From the NCBI GenBank assembly GCA_946407715.1, contig CAMJPH010000042.1, positions 1 to 19,648 on the forward strand: a DNA stretch of 19,648 nucleotides. Direction: 5' to 3'. The translations under genes and the position numbers were made by a program. Below, piece by piece: positions 15,467 to 19,648 of the stretch; position 1 is the first letter of the stretch, and each line of letters starts with the position of its first letter. This DNA is from an uncultured Bacteroidales bacterium (GTDB lineage: Bacteria > Bacteroidota > Bacteroidia > Bacteroidales > WCHB1-69). The notes beneath the pieces were generated by a model. The model searched no databases. It had not been told where the DNA came from and saw only the letters and a program-made list of their open reading frames with translations.

Positions 15467-15472
15467 AGAGGT
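15467..15472 (+). promoter_or_regulatory. Shine-Dalgarno-like site of rpsU
   Basis: AGAGGT, 7 bases before the ATG. It is notable because most starts in this window lack any such site; rpsU in Bacteroidota is a known exception tied to bS21 control of the 16S 3' end. Confidence 0.5.
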
Positions 15473-15479
15473 ATTTTTT

Positions 15480-15674
15480 ATGATTATTGTTCCCATTAAA
15501 GAAGGCGAGTCCATCGACAAAGCGCTCAAGAAACTGAAAAAGAAATTCGACAAGATTGGTGTGAAGAAAGAGATTCGTACCAGACAGGAATTCACCAAAA
15601 AGAGCGTCATCAGACGGGAGCAATTGCGCAAAGCCATCTACGTTCAGAAGCTTCGTGCCGCTGAAAACGAATAA
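15480..15674 (+). CDS. rpsU: 30S ribosomal protein bS21, 64 aa
   Basis: A small, very basic protein with the full bS21 pattern: MIIVPIKEGESIDKALKKLK, then KKEIRTRQEFTKKSVIRREQ and an R/K-rich helical end. In the ribosome bS21 sits near the 3' end of 16S rRNA; in Bacteroidota it takes part in hiding the anti-Shine-Dalgarno sequence. Length is as expected. It has its own -7 box, an SD-like site and a strong terminator, so it is a single-gene unit, although it keeps its usual phylum neighbours xerC and hpf. Confidence 0.97.
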   Translation: MIIVPIKEGESIDKALKKLKKKFDKIGVKKEIRTRQEFTKKSVIRREQLRKAIYVQKLRAAENE

Positions 15675-15694
15675 CGGACGGTTTTGACAATCAC

Positions 15695-15724
15695 GAAAAA
15701 CAGGGACGCAACCCTGTTTTTTTT
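15695..15724 (+). terminator. Intrinsic terminator of rpsU
   Basis: AAAAACAGGG and CCCTGTTTTT form a 10-bp stem around ACGCAA, followed by further T residues: a textbook rho-independent terminator 20 bp past the stop. Confidence 0.9.
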
Positions 15725-15815
15725 GTCTATTAACCCTACCGAGCTCTTGTCCCTGTCGGGACTGCTTAAGGAAGATGTTTTAAAATATTTGGGACTTTAA
15801 CGATATCCCTCCCAC

Positions 15816-15841
15816 AACTGCTAACTGCTAACTACTAACTA
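15816..15841. repeat. Heptamer array directly upstream of xerC
   Basis: AACTGCT, AACTGCT, AACTACT, AACTA, ending 3 bp before the xerC ATG. It is the reverse complement of the TAGTTAG/CAGTTAG units found after the tolC-like gene (11101-11135), and occupies the place where a ribosome site would be. Confidence 0.85.
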
Positions 15842-15844
15842 TAT

Positions 15845-16735
15845 ATGAATTATACGGATTTCATCGACTACCTGAAATACGAGAAGCGGGTGTCGCCGCA
15901 CACGGTGACGGCATACGAGCATGATTTGTCCCAGTTTTTCAGCTACTTGGAGGAAAAATTGGAGATTCATCAACTGCCGGATGTTCATAGCGAGGATATC
16001 CGCTCATGGATAATATCGCTGATGGAGGATGAATCTTTGGATGCAAAATCGGTGAACCGGAAGATCAGTGCGGTGCGGGCATTTTATCGTTACAAACTAA
16101 AAATCAAGGAATTAACCGTCAATCCCACACTCACCATTCATGCCCCGAAAATCCCGAAAAAACTGCCCCAATATGTGGAGCAGAAAGATATGGAGCACCT
16201 TTTCTCCGACATACCCTTCGAGGATTCTTTCGAGGGTTTGCGCGACCGCACCATCCTCGAACTCTTTTACGCCACGGGAATGCGTCTCTCCGAATTATTG
16301 AACATCAAAAAGCAAGATATTCATTTACAGGACAATACGATAAAAGTTTTGGGAAAACGCAATAAGGAAAGGGTCATTCCGTTTGGAAATAAGATGGAAG
16401 AGTTATTGACAATGTACTTGGAAAACTTGGAAAAAAAATTTTGCGGAGTTACCGAAAATAATTATATCTTTGTCACCGAGAATGGAAAGCAGCTTTATGC
16501 GAAAGCTGTCTATAGAATAGTACGTAAATATTTGGATATGGTGACTACAATCGACAAGCGCAGTCCGCACGTGATCCGGCACACCTTCGCCACCCATCTG
16601 CTCAACAAGGGGGCGGATCTGAATGCGATTAAGACCATCTTGGGTCACAGCAGTTTGGCGGCCACCCAAGTATATACGCACAATTCCATCGAACAGCTCA
16701 AATCGATATACAATCAAGCTCATCCAAGAGCGTAA
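15845..16735 (+). CDS. xerC: XerC/D-type tyrosine recombinase, 296 aa
   Basis: A site-specific recombinase that, in this family, resolves chromosome dimers at dif near replication termination. Residues 1-90 form the SAM-like DNA-binding domain (YLKYEKRVSPHTVTAYEHDL). The catalytic domain follows with all active-site residues: R147 (GMRLSEL), K171, H242 and R245 (HVIRHTFATHLL), H268 (LGHSS) and nucleophile Y277 (QVYTHNS). The length matches XerC/D, not an integrative-element integrase, and no attachment site is seen nearby. Its place between rpsU and hpf is the usual chromosomal one in Bacteroidota. Whether it is functionally XerC or XerD cannot be settled from sequence alone. Confidence 0.93.
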   Translation: MNYTDFIDYLKYEKRVSPHTVTAYEHDLSQFFSYLEEKLEIHQLPDVHSEDIRSWIISLMEDESLDAKSVNRKISAVRAFYRYKLKIKELTVNPTLTIHAPKIPKKLPQYVEQKDMEHLFSDIPFEDSFEGLRDRTILELFYATGMRLSELLNIKKQDIHLQDNTIKVLGKRNKERVIPFGNKMEELLTMYLENLEKKFCGVTENNYIFVTENGKQLYAKAVYRIVRKYLDMVTTIDKRSPHVIRHTFATHLLNKGADLNAIKTILGHSSLAATQVYTHNSIEQLKSIYNQAHPRA

Positions 16736-16747
16736 TTCATAAACAAA

Positions 16748-16755
16748 AAGGAGGT
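16748..16755 (+). promoter_or_regulatory. Perfect Shine-Dalgarno site of hpf
   Basis: AAGGAGGT, with TTTT before the ATG: the strongest ribosome site in the window and unusual for this phylum. Confidence 0.7.
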
Positions 16756-16759
16756 TTTT

Positions 16760-17095
16760 ATGAAAATTAACATCAATTCCGTACACTTCAAAGCGGATCA
16801 GAAACTGGAAACTTTTATCACCGAGAAGGTGGAGAAACTCAACAAGCTGCACGACGGCATCCTGGGTGCCGAGGTTGCGTTGAAGCTGGAGAACACCGAA
16901 TCACCGGAGAACAAGACCGTTGACATTCGCATGAACATCCGCGGCAACGACGCCCGTGCCGGCAAGACGGCCAAATCCTTCGAAGAAGCCACTGACCTTG
17001 CCGTTGACGCGCTCAAGAAGCAATTGCAGAAGACCAAGGAGAAATTCCAGAACAAAAGGCCTGATGGCGAGATTTCTTTTGAGGAGAAAGAATAA
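16760..17095 (+). CDS. hpf: Ribosome hibernation-promoting factor, short form, 111 aa
   Basis: A HPF/RaiA (YfiA) family protein that binds the 30S decoding region and inactivates ribosomes in stationary phase. It shows the family beta-alpha-beta-beta-beta-alpha layout: MKININSVHFKADQKLETFI, a long first helix (VEKLNKL), three strands (AEVALKLE, KTVDIRMNI, AGKTAKS) and a second helix (FEEATDLAVDALKKQLQKTK). It lacks the C-terminal dimerisation domain of long HPF. It starts 24 bp after xerC, so it is probably co-transcribed, but with a strong ribosome site of its own. It is followed by a bidirectional terminator. Confidence 0.93.
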   Translation: MKININSVHFKADQKLETFITEKVEKLNKLHDGILGAEVALKLENTESPENKTVDIRMNIRGNDARAGKTAKSFEEATDLAVDALKKQLQKTKEKFQNKRPDGEISFEEKE

Positions 17096-17114
17096 CCTTT
17101 TCCGTTTACCATAC

Positions 17115-17152
17115 AAAAATCCCCGTTCAGCGATGCCGGACGGGGATTTTTA
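17115..17152. terminator. Bidirectional terminator between hpf and the SIMPL gene
   Basis: AAAAATCCCCGT and ACGGGGATTTTTA pair in a stem with A and T flanks on both sides, lying between two convergent genes. Confidence 0.9.
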
Positions 17153-17158
17153 TTTTGC

Positions 17159-17181
17159 GGACGTATGCGATACGTCCCTAC
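17159..17181. repeat. GTAGGGACG palindromic repeat containing the SIMPL stop codon
   Basis: GGACGTAT-GCG-ATACGTCC is a perfect 8-bp hairpin. On the minus strand the element begins GTAGGG, and that TAG is the stop codon of the SIMPL gene (17180-17178). It has the same family and arrangement as 12531-12576. Confidence 0.8.
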
Positions 17182-17915
17182 TTGACGTAATAGGTCAGGC
17201 GCATGTTGATGCTGGCGCGTTTCTCCTTGGAGGAGGTGTTGAAGGCGCCGCCCCAGGTGTAATCTTCCTCGGAAGAGTTGGGTTTGGTGATCTGGAACAC
17301 GCCCATGTTCGCACTCTTGAGGTCGCCTAATTTAGCGCCGGCATTCTTGGTAATGGTTTCGGCACGGTTTTTCGCATCTTGCGAGGCCTCTGCCAGCATC
17401 TGGATTTTCAAATCCGACAACTTCGTGTAATAGTACTCCGGATTGTTGTTGTTAATCATGATGTTCTGGTCGTACAGTTCAGCAATGTCGCGGGTGAGCG
17501 CCTCTATTTTCTCAATGTCACGGGACTCAATACGCACCACCTGTTTGGCCGCATATCCCGTGAAGGTTTCCCGCCAACGACCGTTCTCATCATAATAGCT
17601 GTTATAAGTAGGGGAGGTTGTAATCTTCTTGAAATCAATCTCTTTCTCCGAAATATTCGCCTTTTTGAGATAAGCTTTCACGATTTCATTCTGCTCCTTC
17701 AGTTTGGTGTAAGCCTGTTTCATATCCGGATCCTTAGCCGAATAATCAAACTCCCACACGATGAGGTCGGAAGTGAAGTCCTTTTCCGCCAAACCGACAA
17801 TGGAGACCGTTTTTTCTGGCTTTTTTGTTTGATAATAGGCCACGCCAACGGCTATAGCGGCCAAAAACAACCCGATGCTGGCGATAATCGCGATAGGAAT
17901 CCATCTGTTTTTCAT
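17178..17915 (-). CDS. SIMPL-domain (DUF541) protein, membrane-anchored, 245 aa
   Basis: An N-terminal hydrophobic helix (5-27, WIPIAIIASIGLFLAAIAVGVAYY) acts as a signal anchor, followed by a periplasmic SIMPL/DUF541 domain (about 36-245). It shows the usual SIMPL order: SIVGLAEKDFTSDLIVWEF, an early helix (KQAYTKLKEQNEIVKAYL), the INNNNPEYYYTKLSDLKIQM segment, and the ASQDAKNRAETITKNAGAKLG helix before the last strands. The family includes E. coli YggE; its biochemical role is not firmly known, though links to oxidative stress are reported. It is convergent with hpf and monocistronic. The final residues and stop overlap a palindromic repeat. Confidence 0.88.
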   Translation of the reverse strand: MKNRWIPIAIIASIGLFLAAIAVGVAYYQTKKPEKTVSIVGLAEKDFTSDLIVWEFDYSAKDPDMKQAYTKLKEQNEIVKAYLKKANISEKEIDFKKITTSPTYNSYYDENGRWRETFTGYAAKQVVRIESRDIEKIEALTRDIAELYDQNIMINNNNPEYYYTKLSDLKIQMLAEASQDAKNRAETITKNAGAKLGDLKSANMGVFQITKPNSSEEDYTWGGAFNTSSKEKRASINMRLTYYVK

Positions 17916-18300
17916 ATTCGATGATTTTTAAGGTTTGAAATTTCAGAAGCAATGAACGCAGAAAGTGGAAAAATATTGTGTGGCAAGCAGCGAAAAGCAA
18001 CGAAGCAATGAATAATGATAGGTAAGTAAAAAGGAGTCCTTTGTGCCAGATATTTCGTATTTTTCCTCTGAAATACAGCGTCAATTTTATCTATCTGTGT
18101 ATATTCGTAATTTATGTATATTTGCACTTTTCAAAACAGCAAAGAGACTTTAGTCAAAGCGACATTGTCTGTTGTTTAATTTGCATTCATACTGATTTTG
18201 AGAGGATTTAGGCCTTTTGGTGTTGGCTTATCGTTATTGAAATTGGAATTAAAAAAAACAATGAGTATAATACAGATAAAACAAAACTGAACAGTACATT
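17916..18300. other. Divergent intergenic region, 385 bp
   Basis: AT-rich with no convincing gene; short minus-strand frames here lack a ribosome site and any domain. It presumably holds promoters for the SIMPL gene (minus) and the Imm63-like gene (plus). Confidence 0.6.
18117..18124 (+). promoter_or_regulatory. Candidate -7 box for the Imm63-like gene
   Basis: TATATTTG followed by CAC, matching TAnnTTTG. It implies a long leader of about 170 nt, so a closer promoter is possible. Confidence 0.4.
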
Positions 18301-18873
18301 ATGAACAATTGGACGAAAAAGAATGAGGAATGGATCAAGGCGCATCTCCCGGAAGAATATGCAAACGATCCGATTAGAGAATTCAACGGCTATTACTTGA
18401 ACGGTCTGACCGTGATGGGTGAAGGGGAGAGAGGTGGGCCGGACATAGAGGTGTTCCGAGCGGAGAACGAGGAGGAACTGCGCTGGTGGGTGCTTAAAAG
18501 GATTTGCTACTTCCTCGACGAAAAGACACCGAGAAAAAAAAAGGTGTGGCGGTATTACAGGGATTATGCGAAAGACGGTCTATGGTACTATGTTGAACAC
18601 CGCCATTATGACTACAATGCGATAGAAGACTCAAGGCTTCAGGGTTTCGAAGAATATCTCCGCGTCTTGAAGTATGGTTTTCCGCCGGATCGCTGGGAAG
18701 AGGAAGTGCAGGCACATGTCAGGCTGATGAACCGGTGGTATCCCGTGGCACACTGGGATTACGACTGGGAAAGACTCTGTTTCGTAGAGATCAGCGATTC
18801 GAAAGAGTATGACCGGGACATTGACCCTGTTGAAGAGCCGCGCCCGGGCTCGATCGTTAAGGTTGTGGATTAA
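18301..18873 (+). CDS. Imm63-like immunity protein candidate, 190 aa
   Basis: A soluble 190-residue protein without signal or membrane segments, very rich in W, Y, R, E and D. The middle resembles the Imm63 family in order: an aromatic helix EELRWWVLKRICYFLD, then EHRHYDYNAIEDSRLQGFEE, and LRVLKYGFPPDRWEEEV, recalling the family's R....DSRR..F..Q..LL..L...W pattern. Imm63 proteins are predicted to neutralise polymorphic toxins. The match is by eye and the C-terminal third (HWDYDWERLCFVEIS) has no assigned counterpart. No toxin gene, VgrG/PAAR or T9SS/T6SS cargo gene adjoins it, so it would be an orphan immunity gene; a wholly different unknown family is possible. Confidence 0.5.
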   Translation: MNNWTKKNEEWIKAHLPEEYANDPIREFNGYYLNGLTVMGEGERGGPDIEVFRAENEEELRWWVLKRICYFLDEKTPRKKKVWRYYRDYAKDGLWYYVEHRHYDYNAIEDSRLQGFEEYLRVLKYGFPPDRWEEEVQAHVRLMNRWYPVAHWDYDWERLCFVEISDSKEYDRDIDPVEEPRPGSIVKVVD

Positions 18874-19050
18874 GGGCTTTGTCAAATTGTCACACCCAAC
18901 TCTCGTTTGCCGCCATGCATGCGAACAAGCAATGGCGAAACGACCCCACGGCGAACTGTCGAAGCAGGCCCGAAAAATCTACCGAAAATTTGGCTACTTT
19001 ATCCAAAAGAATGAAAATCTGTAGGACGCAGTATCCTCTTGACAGAAATG

Positions 19051-19075
19051 ACATCCCCCATCGGTGGGGGAATGT
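19051..19075. other. Strong hairpin with a TCGG loop
   Basis: CCCCCA-TCGG-TGGGGG, extended by ACAT/ATGT with a single bulged A. No T-run follows on either strand. It lies between the Imm63-like gene and the ahcY terminator; it could be a repeat or a 3'-end stabiliser. Confidence 0.5.
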
Positions 19076-19101
19076 GCGTTGTGGATAGAGTGAAAATTGG
19101 A

Positions 19102-19144
19102 TTAAGGCCACCTTACCGTAATCAAATCGGCAAGGTGGCCTTAA
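19102..19144 (-). terminator. Terminator of adenosylhomocysteinase gene
   Basis: TTAAGGCCACCTT and AAGGTGGCCTTAA form a perfect 13-bp stem with a 17-base loop, 19 bp past the stop, followed on the minus strand by CCAATTTTCAC. Confidence 0.8.
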
Positions 19145-19163
19145 ACGTTGTTATTTTAGCTAT

Positions 19164-19648
19164 TTAGTATCGGTAAGCATCCGTTTTATACGGACCTTCG
19201 ACTTTTACACCGATGTAGTCTGCTTGCTTTTGTGTGAGCTTCGTCAGTTTGACTCCGATTTTGCCCAAATGCAGGCGGGCGACCTCTTCGTCCAAGTGTT
19301 TCGGCAGGTTATAAACGCCTACCTTGTAGTCGTGTTGCCACAAGTCGAGCTGTGCCATCACTTGGTTGGTGAAGGAGTTGCTCATCACGAAAGAGGGATG
19401 TCCGGTGGCGCAACCCAAGTTCACCAAGCGGCCTTCCGCCAAGATGAAGAGGGAGTGACCGTCAGGGAAGATGTATTCATCGACCTGTGGCTTGATATTG
19501 CGCTTCGTGATGTTTGGTTGACTTTCAAAAGCTGTGACTTGGATTTCGTTGTCGAAATGACCGATGTTGCAGACGATGGACTGATCCTTCATTTTGTTGA
19601 GGTGATCCACGGTGATGACATCGCAGTTGCCAGTGCAGGTGACGTAGA
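19164..19648 (-). CDS. ahcY: Adenosylhomocysteinase, C-terminal part (start beyond the window)
   Basis: About 161 residues of S-adenosylhomocysteine hydrolase, the cytoplasmic NAD-dependent enzyme that splits S-adenosylhomocysteine into adenosine and homocysteine in the activated methyl cycle. Diagnostic stretches are [32 protein letters not shown] (end of the NAD-binding domain), [20 protein letters not shown] and the conserved C-terminal tail [13 protein letters not shown], which completes the NAD site of the neighbouring subunit. The frame runs open to the right edge, so about two thirds of the gene lies outside. An in-frame ATG at 19610 is internal, not the start. A strong terminator follows. 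Confidence 0.97.
   Translation of the reverse strand, partial: YVTCTGNCDVITVDHLNKMKDQSIVCNIGHFDNEIQVTAFESQPNITKRNIKPQVDEYIFPDGHSLFILAEGRLVNLGCATGHPSFVMSNSFTNQVMAQLDLWQHDYKVGVYNLPKHLDEEVARLHLGKIGVKLTKLTQKQADYIGVKVEGPYKTDAYRY

Larger units (their letters stand above)
14568..15479. other. Gene-poor region between the efflux operon and rpsU
   Basis: About 900 bp without a recognised gene. It holds a possible terminator (14580-14620), a pair of two-hairpin elements in inverted orientation (14817-15052), a two-unit heptamer remnant AATGAAC (14927-14940), a small doubtful open frame (15120-15260), and the rpsU promoter. No tRNA or riboswitch fold was recognised. Confidence 0.6.

Noticed and set aside
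15845..16735. Integrase of a mobile element
   Set aside because: Length, sequence and the rpsU-xerC-hpf context fit the chromosomal XerC/D recombinase; no attachment sites or cargo genes are nearby.
17379..17924. 181-aa plus-strand open frame
   Set aside because: Antisense of the well-supported SIMPL-domain gene.
17746..18127. Minus-strand open frames of 112 and 71 residues upstream of the SIMPL gene
   Set aside because: Low-complexity composition, overlap with the real gene in another frame, and no start signals.

Overview
The window looks like a piece of a Bacteroidales (Bacteroidota) chromosome. The evidence is: Bacteroidota-type -7 promoter boxes (TAnnTTTG) upstream of several genes, a giant surface protein ending in a type IX secretion (T9SS) sorting domain, A-rich starts mostly without Shine-Dalgarno sequences, and the rpsU-xerC-hpf cluster common in this phylum. 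I cannot name a species. No phage, IS transposase, CRISPR array, rRNA or tRNA was recognised.

Layout. (1) 1-5132, minus: one very long reading frame, open at the left window edge, encoding a T9SS-type adhesin. It has GLUG-like repeats, a fibronectin-like segment, 14 Ig/PKD-like domains interleaved with 3 'CDSV' domains, and the start of a C-terminal sorting domain. No proper start or signal peptide is visible. (2) 5530-6488, minus: a two-gene module of a HATPase and a DUF4325/STAS-like protein, flanked by identical 31-bp direct repeats. The HATPase tail is frameshifted by a 14-bp tandem duplication; removing it restores a 211-residue protein ending 12 bp before the STAS gene. (3) 6759-9573, minus: an MFS transporter, then a two-gene unit of a secreted CarboxypepD_reg-like protein and a small membrane protein. 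(4) 9784-14567, plus: a complete tripartite efflux system with TolC-like outer membrane protein, HlyD/MacA-like adaptor, MacB-type ATPase and FtsX/MacB-type permease. (5) 14568-15479: a gene-poor stretch with an inverted pair of two-hairpin elements. (6) 15480-17095, plus: rpsU, xerC, hpf. (7) 17178-17915, minus: a SIMPL-domain protein. (8) 18301-18873, plus: an orphan protein resembling Imm63 immunity proteins. (9) 19164-19648, minus: the C-terminal part of adenosylhomocysteinase.

The most unusual aspect is the repeat landscape. At least six loci carry short arrays of degenerate 7-bp repeats, with different heptamers at different loci. One array sits inside the adhesin sorting domain and looks like an in-frame 21-bp expansion. 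Two arrays, and two copies of a GTAGGG-type palindrome, contain the stop codon of the adjacent gene. Intergenic repeats in this genome therefore appear to have grown into or landed at gene ends.
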